Shown one piece after another: positions 1 to 6,916 of a stretch of 7,371 nt of DNA. Both the position numbers and the translations under genes were made by a program. Source of the stretch: CAYONM01 sp964405325. Lineage in GTDB: Bacteria; Planctomycetota; UBA11346. Every line of letters starts with the position of its first letter. Position 1 is the stretch's first letter. The stretch is taken from assembly GCA_964405325.1 (NCBI GenBank), contig CAYONM010000186.1:1-7371 (forward strand), given 5' to 3'. The notes below the pieces were generated by a model, which was given only the letters and a program-made list of their open reading frames with translations, was not told the DNA's origin and made no database searches.

Positions 1-296
1 GGCGGTGCCGCTGCCGGAGTCGAACCGATTCCAGGCATTGCCGTTCCTGGATCCACCCCGGCGGTCTGGGGCGCGGATTTGGCAGGTGTCTGCAACGTCA
101 TGCGATCGACAGCCACTTCTGAGCTCACGCCACCGAACGGGGCGGCGGCAACGCGCGCCCGCTGCTCGACATCCTGACCGACCACCGCCCGGGAGCCGGG
201 CGATGGAGCCGGGAGGGTGGACGTGTTGCCTGGCGGCACGGACCGCTGACATGCTGCCAGCAGCAGGATCGTCATGAGTCCGGAGCATCGCCTCAT
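1..296 (-). CDS. Lipoprotein, N-terminal part (runs off the left edge)
   Basis: The reverse strand stays open from an ATG at 296 to the window edge, giving 98 residues with no stop. The start MRRCSGLMTILLLAACQRS is a textbook type II signal peptide: basic n-region, hydrophobic stretch, and a lipobox LLAAC with the lipidated Cys at residue 16. After the Cys comes a long stretch rich in Pro, Ala, Gly, Ser and Thr, typical of a flexible tether; no folded domain is recognisable yet. The ATG overlaps the TGA of the upstream hydrolase gene by four bases (ATGA), and GGAAG lies 7 bases before the start, inside that gene. This suggests co-transcription and translational coupling. Residue +2 after the Cys is Arg, not Asp, so by the Escherichia coli rule it would not be retained in the inner membrane; whether that rule holds here is unknown. 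Function is unknown. A role in tethering or assisting the secreted hydrolase is inference from position only. An internal Met at residue 8 would leave too short a signal peptide. Confidence 0.8.
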   Translation of the reverse strand, partial: MRRCSGLMTILLLAACQRSVPPGNTSTLPAPSPGSRAVVGQDVEQRARVAAAPFGGVSSEVAVDRMTLQTPAKSAPQTAGVDPGTAMPGIGSTPAAAP

Positions 297-3200
297 CGTT
301 CGGCTTCCACCTTCACGTAGTACAAGCGCTCTGGCTGGAGGTCGCGAATACGCAAGCTGGTCTGCCCAGGCGGACAGGCGTGACTGCCATGATCCATACT
401 GAAGAGGGGATCGCTGGCCCAATGCACGGTGTAGGCGCTGGCGTTCGGAATGCTTTGCCAGAGCACATGCAGTTCCTCGTGGGATTTGACCTGCACCTGC
501 ACGCTCAGGCCCCCGCTCGGCAGATAGGTGATGGGGCTGACGTAGACCTCTGCCTCCAAGATCGGTCCGTGGCTCTGCCCGTCGGAAGCATGCGCGATGA
601 CGCGACTGGTCCCCAGCGGGGCATCGGCCCAGATCCAACGGTATGGCTCCTGGGTGAGGGTGGCCAGATGCTGCAGCTGCGGAAAGCGTCCGTCTTCATC
701 CGGCATGCGATAGAAGTCGACAGTGACGTTGTCATTATCCGGGTCATGCACCGCTACCGCCAGCTCCACCTGATCATGGCTCTGGTAGTCGATGCCGGCG
801 ACGGGGCTGAACCAGCGCAGGCCGGGCGCCTGATTGCCGTCGTGGTGATCCGCCAGGGCGGTGATGGTGGTGGCGTCGAGGGCACCCGCAAAGAGCGCCA
901 CCTGATCCAGACAGCCGCTGAAGCCGTCGACGACAGCCCCCTGCTGGACCTGCCCCGCCAGGCTGAAGGCGGCGCGGCTCATATCCAGGCTGGCCGGCAC
1001 CCCGTTGGTACGCTCCGCCACCTGGGCACCGTCCAGGTACAGGGCCAGGCGACCAGCCACGCCGTCATAGACGGCGACCACGGCATGCCAGCCGGGACTC
1101 AGGGCACTACCGGAATCCAGCGTGATGGCGCCGGCACCGTCATCCACCAGCCATTGCAACGCGCCCTGTTCGCAGCGCAGGGTCCAACCACGGCCGGCGG
1201 CATCCCGCAGAGCGGCGACCACACCGCTGACGCTGCCGTCCAGCTTGAGCAGGCCGCTCACGCTCAAGCCGGTCTGCATGTGCTCGGGCAGGGGATGGGC
1301 ATCGGCATGCAGCAGAGCGCCGCTACCGCTGGTGCCGATGCCACGGTCCAGACGTCCATGGATGCTTGCCACGCTTCCGATCGGCTCCAGATCGAGGCGG
1401 TAGGCCTGCCGGTCCAGACGACGGCCGCTGGCTTCGTCCAGGTCCCAGGCCGCCAGCACCTGGCCGAACATGTCCGGAATGGTCAGGGTGATGGTCTCGC
1501 TGCTGCTGGCCATGCCGTCGCTCACCGTCAGGTGGAGCCAGTACTCGCCTGGCATGTCCAGGCCGCTGATGTGCAGGGGATTGGCCAGAGTGGAGGCATC
1601 GTGGCGAAAGGTCCAGGTCGGTGAGCTATGGGCGAACCCCTCCGGGTAATTGCTCAGTCGCCAATCGTAATGCAAGGCCGCCGGACCGTCATCGGGATCG
1701 TCCACCACCGCCGGCACCGTGACCGTGGCCAGGCCGGGAATCGCGACGATACCGGCCTCGGTGGCGGCGACATCGATGATCGGCGCTTGATTGCCGGGCG
1801 GCACGAAATGCAGATAGACCGTCGTCGATGGCCCGGTGACGACGCCATCGTCGGCAGTCAGGCTGATGCTGGCGATACCGCTGGCGTCCGCCGGTATCTG
1901 CACGGTCAGATCGCGGACACTATTCCATGAGCCCAAAGTCAGGCTGATGACGCTCTGAGGCAGCAGCGCCGGGGTCTCGCTGACCGCAGTCACGGCGATG
2001 GTGGACCAGTCAACGATGCTGTCATCGGCCTGCAGAAAGAAGGTCCGTTCCCAGTCTGTGCCCTGTTCCACGTAGTAGTCGTAGACCGTGTGGCTCGAGC
2101 CCCAGCCATCGATCACCAACGGCGCCTGATGCGGGGCCGGCTGCGCTGCCACCGTCAGCACGCACGTGCGGCTGGTGCTGCTCAGGCCGTCGCCAACGGT
2201 CAGGGTCACGGTGGCGCTGCCGCTGATGGTGGGCGCCGGTTGCAGATGCAGCTGCCGTTCCTCGCCGTCGCCGTGCAGGCTGATGCGTTCCAGCGGCAGC
2301 AGTTCCTCGTTGTCGCTGGCCAAGCTGATGACCAGATCGTCGACCGGCAGGTGATCATCGCTGATGGTGACCACAATGGGATCCACCGACGCTCCCTGGT
2401 CGACGCTGCGATCCGCCAACTGGCTGCAAGTGGGCGCCTGATTGCTACCGGTCACCTCCACCGAGCGCTGCCAACGAGCCTGCAGCGTGCCGTCGTCAGC
2501 GGTCACCGTGATCACATAGCGACCAGGCAGCGCATAGCTGTGACGGTCGTCGCTGTCAGCACTGCCATCCCCCCAATCCCAGTTCAGGGTCAGGGCCTGA
2601 CCATCGGGATCGACGGCGTCGATGCTGGCGGTCAGCTCCTGACCGACGCTCGCCGGCAAACCGGTCAGACTGATGCCGGTGGCCGTGGGTGCGCTGTCGT
2701 CGTCCCGATCCAGCAGCAGGTCGCTGAGGATGATCTGGCCGCTGGCGATGATGTCGCTGTGCAATGCGATGGCCTGGACATCGCTCAGATCGACGGCATC
2801 GAAGGCGCTCAAAGGTACACGCACGGGGTAGAGCATCAACTTGGGCCAGTTCTGGTCGCCGGCGGCCTCACGCGGATATCCGCCGGCCGCACTCCAGTCG
2901 CTGAGCCGCAGACCCTGCTCCTGGCCATTGCCGTCACGGATCACCACATGCAGATCCTGAGCCTGGTCCACGGCATTGCCGGCGTGGACGAAGACCACGC
3001 CCAGGCGGAATTGCAGATGCGTCAAGGCGCTGCAATCCTGGTAGGGGGCGGGCACGTCGTTGCGCCAGACACCGTCGACATCGGTCCAGGTCAGGACCAC
3101 CTGGCGCAATCCCGGCGGCGAGTCATCCCAGTGCACCTCCTGATACGAATGCGCGTAGCCCTGCTTTTCAGGATTGATCAGATGGTCCGGTTCCGGTTCG

Positions 3201-4375
3201 CCGCCACCGATGGTGCTGGCGGTCATGGCGCCGTCGTCGCTGACGGCACCGGCCAGATCATTGCTGGTGATGGCATCCAGTTCGCGGGTGCCGTTGACCA
3301 CCAGACGAGCGCTGCGGGGCGGCTGATACCCCAGATGCAACTCACCCTCGGGCAAGGTGGCGCCCAGGCTCGCCGGATCGATCAACTGCGGCAGCCAGCG
3401 CTGATCCGCCAGCAGATACTGACGATAGAAGGCCCCCAGCCAGGCCGCCGCGAGCTCGCGCTGCTGCTCGCCCTCGATGGCGTAAGCCACATCCGCCGGC
3501 GCATCGTCCCAGGAACCAAGCGCGAATACGCTCGGATCCCAGTAGCTGTTGAAGAAATTATGATTGCCGCCCATGATCACCGCCAGATGCCGCGGGCTGG
3601 GATCGATGTGTCGGAAATCGTCGAAATAATGCATGCCGCCGATGTCCGTGACATCGCCGTCCAGATAGCCGGTGATGAAGGCCAACGGCATGCCGTGGAA
3701 TTTCGCCCGCCGCCAATTGGTCGGCGCGATCAAGCCCACGGCGCGGACAGCGGAGTCCAGGCCGTCCATGCGCAGCATGTCGACAAAGCTGGCGATGCCG
3801 GCGCCACCGCGGCTGTGCCCCAACACGCCGATCCGCGTACAGTCCACCCGTCCCTGGAAGCGCGTCCCGAAGGGCGCCGCACCGCTGCTGGCCAGGGTCC
3901 GCCAATAATCGTAATGCGCGCGCAGGAGATGCGCCCGATCGTGACTCCCGCCATCGGCCTGACTGCTATCGTGCAAGACCATGCCGTTATGCCGCACCGA
4001 CACCACAAAGCAGCCGTGGCTGGCCAGCAGATCGGCCAGCCAGGCGTAGCCGCGATGATTCGGCAGGGAGATCTCCCCTTCTGCCGGCGGCCACCACTGC
4101 CCGCTGGTACCTGCCACCGGATCGTAGGTGCTGGCATGCCGTCCGTGCAGGATCAGGAGCAGGGGGAATGGACCCGCCTGCAATTCCGCCGGACGGGTGA
4201 TCGCGGCGGTGAATTCCACATCACCCGGCAGATCGGGATGCGACCAGGCGCTATCGCCGTAATCATAGCCATCGTGCACCACCGAAAAGGGCCCTGGTAG
4301 TGACGGATCCGCCGCCGATAACAGGCAGATTGTCAATATCCAGATGTGTAGCGTCCGTAGCATGCGCCGTGTCAT
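293..4375 (-). CDS. Secreted multi-module alpha/beta hydrolase with PKD/Ig-like, LamG-like and FN3 modules
   Basis: This 1360-residue exported protein probably hydrolyses an ester or related bond in an extracellular polymer. Start: ATG at 4375, preceded by GAGGAG at 6-base spacing and followed by a signal peptide (residues 1 to about 21, MTRRMLRTLHIWILTICLLSA). An upstream in-frame ATG at 4435 adds 20 poorly hydrophobic residues and lacks this ribosome site. Modules, approximate: alpha/beta hydrolase 30-325, with an HG oxyanion segment at 77-78, nucleophile elbow GHSRG (Ser188), the acid probably in DGDVTD (Asp239 or Asp241), and His272 in GGNHNFF; jelly-roll or carbohydrate-binding-like 400-558; PKD 562-642 with WDWGDGS; cadherin/Ig-like 645-742, bracketed by Cys650 and Cys738; a related module 751-858; PKD-like 862-966; LamG/concanavalin-like 971-1178; Ig-like 1181-1279; fibronectin type III 1291-1360. 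The hydrolase domain resembles large secreted bacterial hydrolases with a GHSRGG, GDVxD, NHNFFN pattern; this is from memory of the family, not a search. No C-terminal sorting signal or membrane anchor is visible. Substrate is unknown. The stop overlaps the start of the downstream lipoprotein gene. Confidence 0.88.
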   Translation of the reverse strand: MTRRMLRTLHIWILTICLLSAADPSLPGPFSVVHDGYDYGDSAWSHPDLPGDVEFTAAITRPAELQAGPFPLLLILHGRHASTYDPVAGTSGQWWPPAEGEISLPNHRGYAWLADLLASHGCFVVSVRHNGMVLHDSSQADGGSHDRAHLLRAHYDYWRTLASSGAAPFGTRFQGRVDCTRIGVLGHSRGGAGIASFVDMLRMDGLDSAVRAVGLIAPTNWRRAKFHGMPLAFITGYLDGDVTDIGGMHYFDDFRHIDPSPRHLAVIMGGNHNFFNSYWDPSVFALGSWDDAPADVAYAIEGEQQRELAAAWLGAFYRQYLLADQRWLPQLIDPASLGATLPEGELHLGYQPPRSARLVVNGTRELDAITSNDLAGAVSDDGAMTASTIGGGEPEPDHLINPEKQGYAHSYQEVHWDDSPPGLRQVVLTWTDVDGVWRNDVPAPYQDCSALTHLQFRLGVVFVHAGNAVDQAQDLHVVIRDGNGQEQGLRLSDWSAAGGYPREAAGDQNWPKLMLYPVRVPLSAFDAVDLSDVQAIALHSDIIASGQIILSDLLLDRDDDSAPTATGISLTGLPASVGQELTASIDAVDPDGQALTLNWDWGDGSADSDDRHSYALPGRYVITVTADDGTLQARWQRSVEVTGSNQAPTCSQLADRSVDQGASVDPIVVTISDDHLPVDDLVISLASDNEELLPLERISLHGDGEERQLHLQPAPTISGSATVTLTVGDGLSSTSRTCVLTVAAQPAPHQAPLVIDGWGSSHTVYDYYVEQGTDWERTFFLQADDSIVDWSTIAVTAVSETPALLPQSVISLTLGSWNSVRDLTVQIPADASGIASISLTADDGVVTGPSTTVYLHFVPPGNQAPIIDVAATEAGIVAIPGLATVTVPAVVDDPDDGPAALHYDWRLSNYPEGFAHSSPTWTFRHDASTLANPLHISGLDMPGEYWLHLTVSDGMASSSETITLTIPDMFGQVLAAWDLDEASGRRLDRQAYRLDLEPIGSVASIHGRLDRGIGTSGSGALLHADAHPLPEHMQTGLSVSGLLKLDGSVSGVVAALRDAAGRGWTLRCEQGALQWLVDDGAGAITLDSGSALSPGWHAVVAVYDGVAGRLALYLDGAQVAERTNGVPASLDMSRAAFSLAGQVQQGAVVDGFSGCLDQVALFAGALDATTITALADHHDGNQAPGLRWFSPVAGIDYQSHDQVELAVAVHDPDNDNVTVDFYRMPDEDGRFPQLQHLATLTQEPYRWIWADAPLGTSRVIAHASDGQSHGPILEAEVYVSPITYLPSGGLSVQVQVKSHEELHVLWQSIPNASAYTVHWASDPLFSMDHGSHACPPGQTSLRIRDLQPERLYYVKVEAER

Positions 4376-4381
4376 GACGGT

Positions 4382-4387
4382 CTCCTC
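4382..4387 (-). promoter_or_regulatory. Ribosome binding site of the hydrolase gene
   Basis: The reverse strand reads GAGGAG, then ACCGTC, then ATG at 4375. This is a strong Shine-Dalgarno match at 6-base spacing. It settles the start at 4375 over the in-frame ATGs at 4435, 4399 and 4366, because translation from 4375 yields a clean signal peptide. Confidence 0.8.
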
Positions 4388-4804
4388 GTGCGCAGACATG
4401 GAATGCTCAGCACCAGGAGCACAAGCCAAAGCCATCTAGATGTAGAATCAGCGTACCGGACACCATGCCAAAGGCGGACGGTTGTTCAGGCGAGCGTACC
4501 CAAGCGTGAGACCGGCCGATCGAGGTCCGAGCCGGACTGGCAGGAGAAACCCCACTACCATTACCGTTTTTTCCAAACCTGTTAATGCCGTTCTTCACGG
4601 AGACCGCTGGCGATCCGATGGCTTCAGTTGTAACCGAACGCGTCGTAAAAGGCAGGAGAACGAGCCATTCGGTAACAGGAGGTCACGATCATACCCTCAG
4701 GAATTGCCTCCTGGCGCCCTATTGATCCTGCACCCTCGTTGGCGATGGCGGTCACTCGCCAGGCGGGATCGCGCAGCAACTCGCAGGCCTGCTACCAACG
4801 CGTT

Positions 4805-4834
4805 TTCGGCCATGCCGGTGTCGGCATGGCCGAA
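4805..4834. repeat. Perfect inverted repeat, 13-bp stem with GTGT loop
   Basis: The arm TTCGGCCATGCCG (4805-4817) is followed by the loop GTGT (4818-4821) and the exact complementary arm CGGCATGGCCGAA (4822-4834). All 13 pairs match and most are G-C. There is no T-run after the stem on either strand (plus side TGTGTGTC; minus side AACGCG), so a standard intrinsic terminator is not supported. It lies about 100 bases upstream of the first possible sulfatase start and well upstream of the hydrolase gene. Options are a regulator-binding palindrome, a transcript hairpin in a long 5' leader, a REP-like element or a mobile-element end. The structure is certain; its role is not. Confidence 0.75.
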
Positions 4835-4925
4835 TGTGTGTCTGGTGCGCGGTTCCAATCTTGAAACCAGGAAATCGTTCATATCCAGAGTCAGCTTGCT
4901 AGGATCACTAGGACACCGAATGATC

Positions 4926-4931
4926 AGGAGG
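4926..4931 (+). promoter_or_regulatory. Alternative ribosome binding site for a longer sulfatase form
   Basis: AGGAGG lies 4 bases before an in-frame ATG at 4936. Initiation here would add 26 residues containing the hydrophobic core LASIIYFLVFL to the sulfatase, a possible but imperfect export signal with no clear cleavage site. The spacing is shorter than ideal, which is why the 5014 start is preferred. Confidence 0.4.
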
Positions 4932-5002
4932 CCCCATGGATCGGACTTCATTCCCTCGACTGTGCCAGTTGGCATCGATCATCTACTTCCTCGTATTTCT
5001 GC

Positions 5003-5007
5003 AGGAG
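5003..5007 (+). promoter_or_regulatory. Ribosome binding site of the sulfatase gene (preferred start)
   Basis: AGGAG sits 6 bases before the ATG at 5014. The block AGGAGACCATCATGA is the same as that at the divergent hydrolase start except for one base. Starting here puts the conserved sulfatase segment RPNVLIVLTDDQG at residues 5-17, as in family members without a signal peptide. Confidence 0.65.
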
Positions 5008-5013
5008 ACCATC

Positions 5014-6702
5014 ATGAGCTTCGAGCGCCCCAATGTGCTGATTGTTTTGACCGATGATCAGGGACTCGGTGACTGTTCCTTCTACGGCAATCCGGTGCTG
5101 CAGACGCCGCACATGGACGCGCTGGCGCGGGGTGGGGTGCATTTCGATCAGTTCCATGTGACCGCCATGTGTACCCCGACCCGTGGTGCCATGCTCAGCG
5201 GCGTGCATCCGTTGAGCAACGGTGCCATGGATACCAAGAATGGCCGCCACAGCCTGCGTCCAGACCTCCCAGTGCTACCGCAGAGCTTCCGCGAGGCCGG
5301 CTACCGCACCGCCCTGATCGGCAAGTGGCACCTGGGTCGCAATTGGCCCAATCGGCCCCAGGACAAGGGCTTTGAGCATTTCCGTGGCTTCTATGGCTTC
5401 GGTCCAACCGGGATCAGTTCGCGCTGGAACAACGACTACCAAAATATGTGGTTGATCGACGAACAGGGCAATGAGCAGCAGAGCAAGGGGTTCTGCACCG
5501 ATGCCTTGTTCGACGAGAGTCTGGCCTGGATGACAGATTGCGCGCAGGCGGGGGAACCGTTTTTCTGCCTGCTGGCCACCAACGCGCCGCATTTCCCCTT
5601 CTGGGGTCCCAAGGACCTGGCAGCGAAATACGCCCAGACCAAGAATCCCGAATTCTTCGCCATGATGGACAATCTCGATCAGAATCTGGGACGACTGGAG
5701 ACCTTTCTGCAGGAACGGGACCTGGTTGAAAATACAATTGTCATTTTCATGAGTGATAACGGACCGGTTGGCGGCAAGAGCACCTGGAATGCCGGCATGA
5801 CCGGCGGCAAGGGCACGCCTTGGGAGGGCGGTCATCGGGTGCCGTGCTTTGTCCGGCATCCGGCCAGCGGCATCACCGGTGGTCGTCAGATCGATGGCCT
5901 GGCAGCGGTGACCGACTTGTATCCGACCCTACTGGAACTGTGTCAGATTCCCGGTCCGAAAGCTGCTGATTTCGATGGGATCAGTCTAGCCGGGGCGATG
6001 CGTGGTCAGAGCGTGCTGCCGGAGCGACAGCTGACCATGCAGATCAATCGCGGTGAACTGACACCCAAAATGGCGGCGATCATGAAGGATCGTTGGCGCC
6101 TGCTCTGGACCGACTCGCTCTACGATCTGGAGCGGGATCCCCAGCAGCAGGTGAATCGTATCCACGAGCACCCGGAGGTCTTCGTCGAGCTCTGGTACGA
6201 CTACAACATGTGGTACAATCAGCGCCGGCATCAGGCCGAGGAGCGGCTGCCGGAGCACATCGGGCAGCCGCAGCAGGAACGGGTCGTGTTGGATGGCAGC
6301 CACGCCATGGATGGGGAGGACGGCCATGTCAGCGTTCGTCAGGCCAAGAAATTGCAGGGCAATTGGTTGGTCGAAGCGCATCGAGCCGGCCGGTACCGCA
6401 TCAGTCTTCGCCGCTGGCCGGTGGAATCGGGCTTGGCCTTGGATGCCGGTTGTCCGGCCTTTGAAACCGCCTGCAGTGGTCCGGCCCTCCCGGCCGGTCA
6501 GGCTCTGCCGATAACTGGCGCCAGCCTGGAGGTGGATGGTTTTCTATACCGGCAAACACTTGCTAACGATCCGCGCGCGGTGCATTTCGAACTGGAATTG
6601 ACCGCCGGCCGGCACGAATTGCGTGGCCTGTTGTTGGATGCCGAGCAGCGCGCGATCGCCAGTGCCTATTATGCCGAGGTGCAGCTGCTGGCGACGGACT
6701 GA
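5014..6702 (+). CDS. Sulfatase (formylglycine-dependent, alkaline-phosphatase superfamily)
   Basis: This 562-residue enzyme should hydrolyse sulfate esters, most likely on a sulfated glycan. Visible family hallmarks: metal-binding Asp14-Asp15 in LTDDQG; the modification site CTPTR at 53-57, whose Cys53 should be converted to formylglycine (Cys-type, with Thr where Ser or Ala is commoner); Lys104 and His106 in GKWHLG; His193 in NAPHFPF; Asp248-Asn249 in SDNGP; Lys266 in GGKGTPWEGG. The catalytic set is therefore complete. After the sulfatase fold, residues from about 420 to 562 form a C-terminal beta-rich domain starting near GNWLVEAHRAGRYRISLRRW, a type of extension I associate with PVC-group sulfatases. 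Start choice: ATG 5014 has AGGAG at 6-base spacing; an in-frame ATG at 4936 also has AGGAGG and would add a hydrophobic N-terminus (588 residues). Location, cytoplasmic or exported, therefore depends on the start used. No maturase gene (FGE or anSME) is in the window. It is divergent from the secreted hydrolase. Substrate cannot be assigned. Confidence 0.93.
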   Translation: MSFERPNVLIVLTDDQGLGDCSFYGNPVLQTPHMDALARGGVHFDQFHVTAMCTPTRGAMLSGVHPLSNGAMDTKNGRHSLRPDLPVLPQSFREAGYRTALIGKWHLGRNWPNRPQDKGFEHFRGFYGFGPTGISSRWNNDYQNMWLIDEQGNEQQSKGFCTDALFDESLAWMTDCAQAGEPFFCLLATNAPHFPFWGPKDLAAKYAQTKNPEFFAMMDNLDQNLGRLETFLQERDLVENTIVIFMSDNGPVGGKSTWNAGMTGGKGTPWEGGHRVPCFVRHPASGITGGRQIDGLAAVTDLYPTLLELCQIPGPKAADFDGISLAGAMRGQSVLPERQLTMQINRGELTPKMAAIMKDRWRLLWTDSLYDLERDPQQQVNRIHEHPEVFVELWYDYNMWYNQRRHQAEERLPEHIGQPQQERVVLDGSHAMDGEDGHVSVRQAKKLQGNWLVEAHRAGRYRISLRRWPVESGLALDAGCPAFETACSGPALPAGQALPITGASLEVDGFLYRQTLANDPRAVHFELELTAGRHELRGLLLDAEQRAIASAYYAEVQLLATD

Positions 6703-6705
6703 AGC

Positions 6706-6717
6706 TCGGCCGGCCGA
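6706..6717. repeat. 12-bp perfect palindrome just after the sulfatase stop
   Basis: TCGGCCGGCCGA begins 3 bases after the sulfatase TGA and is fully self-complementary. It lacks a loop of its own and a following T-run, so it is not a classic terminator. A weaker stem TGATC-CATA-GATCA follows at 6720-6733. Together they could mark the transcript end, but this is inference. Confidence 0.45.
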
Positions 6718-6745
6718 CGTGATCCATAGATCAGATTCGCCGTCC

Positions 6746-6865
6746 GAAAGCTGGAGAAAGCTGCCAGGGAAAGCTGCCATAAGCGGAGAAAGCTGCAGAG
6801 TAAAATGCCATGCACAGATATATCCCGAGAAAGCTAGAAAGCTGCGAAAAGCTGCGAGAAAGCTG
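6746..6865 (+). repeat. Cluster of eight GAAAGCTG-like direct repeats
   Basis: Eight same-strand copies of the octamer lie in 120 bases, starting at 6746, 6756, 6769, 6788, 6829, 6837, 6846 and 6858. Six are exact GAAAGCTG; the copy at 6829 ends in A instead of G and that at 6846 has one extra A (GAAAAGCTG). Several extend to GAGAAAGCTG. Spacing is irregular (8 to 41 bases), so this is a degenerate interspersed or tandem repeat, not a microsatellite or a CRISPR array. It fills most of the gap between the sulfatase stop and the transposase gene. Open frames across it read as low-complexity Lys/Ala/Ser/Arg strings and are shadows. Whether it belongs to the transposase module or is a genome-wide repeat family cannot be told from one copy. 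Confidence 0.75.
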
Positions 6866-6916
6866 GACACAGGACTTACAGCATGAGACTCAGTACCAGC
6901 CGGAAGAAAAAGCGTC

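Larger units (their letters stand above)
4376..4935. other. Divergent intergenic region between hydrolase and sulfatase genes
   Basis: This gap of about 560 bases separates two divergently transcribed genes and must hold both promoters. No convincing gene is seen; small open frames here lack recognisable products. Weak promoter candidates only: on the minus strand TTGGCA (4471-4466) with TCTACA (4446-4441), spaced 19; on the plus strand TTCATA (4878-4883) with TAGGAT (4900-4905), spaced 16. Neither is strong, and sigma-factor preferences of the host are unknown. An 8-base direct repeat AGCGTACC occurs at 4450-4457 and 4493-4500. A small hairpin GTCCG-AGC-CGGAC lies at 4525-4537. A T6 run near 4566-4571 has no GC-rich stem before it, so it is not called a terminator. 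The strongest element, a 13-bp hairpin, is listed separately. Confidence 0.6.

Noticed and set aside
5..277. 90-codon plus-strand open frame at the left edge
   Set aside because: It lies opposite the lipoprotein frame, which has a lipobox and a start overlapping the upstream stop; the plus-strand product is an Arg/Pro-rich shadow.
380..1624. 414-codon open frame on the plus strand opposite the C-terminal modules
   Set aside because: Shadow of the LamG-like/FN3 coding region; no recognisable domain or ribosome site.
2090..4300. 736-codon open frame on the plus strand opposite the hydrolase
   Set aside because: It is antisense to a gene with clear signal peptide, catalytic motifs and domains; its translation shows no domain and is rich in Arg, Gln, Ala and Gly as expected of a GC-rich shadow frame.
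4560..4575. T6 run as an intrinsic terminator
   Set aside because: No GC-rich stem precedes it on the plus strand, and the matching A-run on the minus strand gives no terminator either.
4482..5057. 191-codon plus-strand open frame in the intergenic region
   Set aside because: Overlaps the sulfatase start in another frame, lacks a ribosome site and shows no recognisable features.
5275..5859. 194-codon minus-strand open frame inside the sulfatase
   Set aside because: Antisense to conserved sulfatase catalytic motifs; no support of its own.
6746..6865. CRISPR array
   Set aside because: The repeat unit is only 8 bases, spacing runs from 8 to 41 bases, and no cas gene is present.
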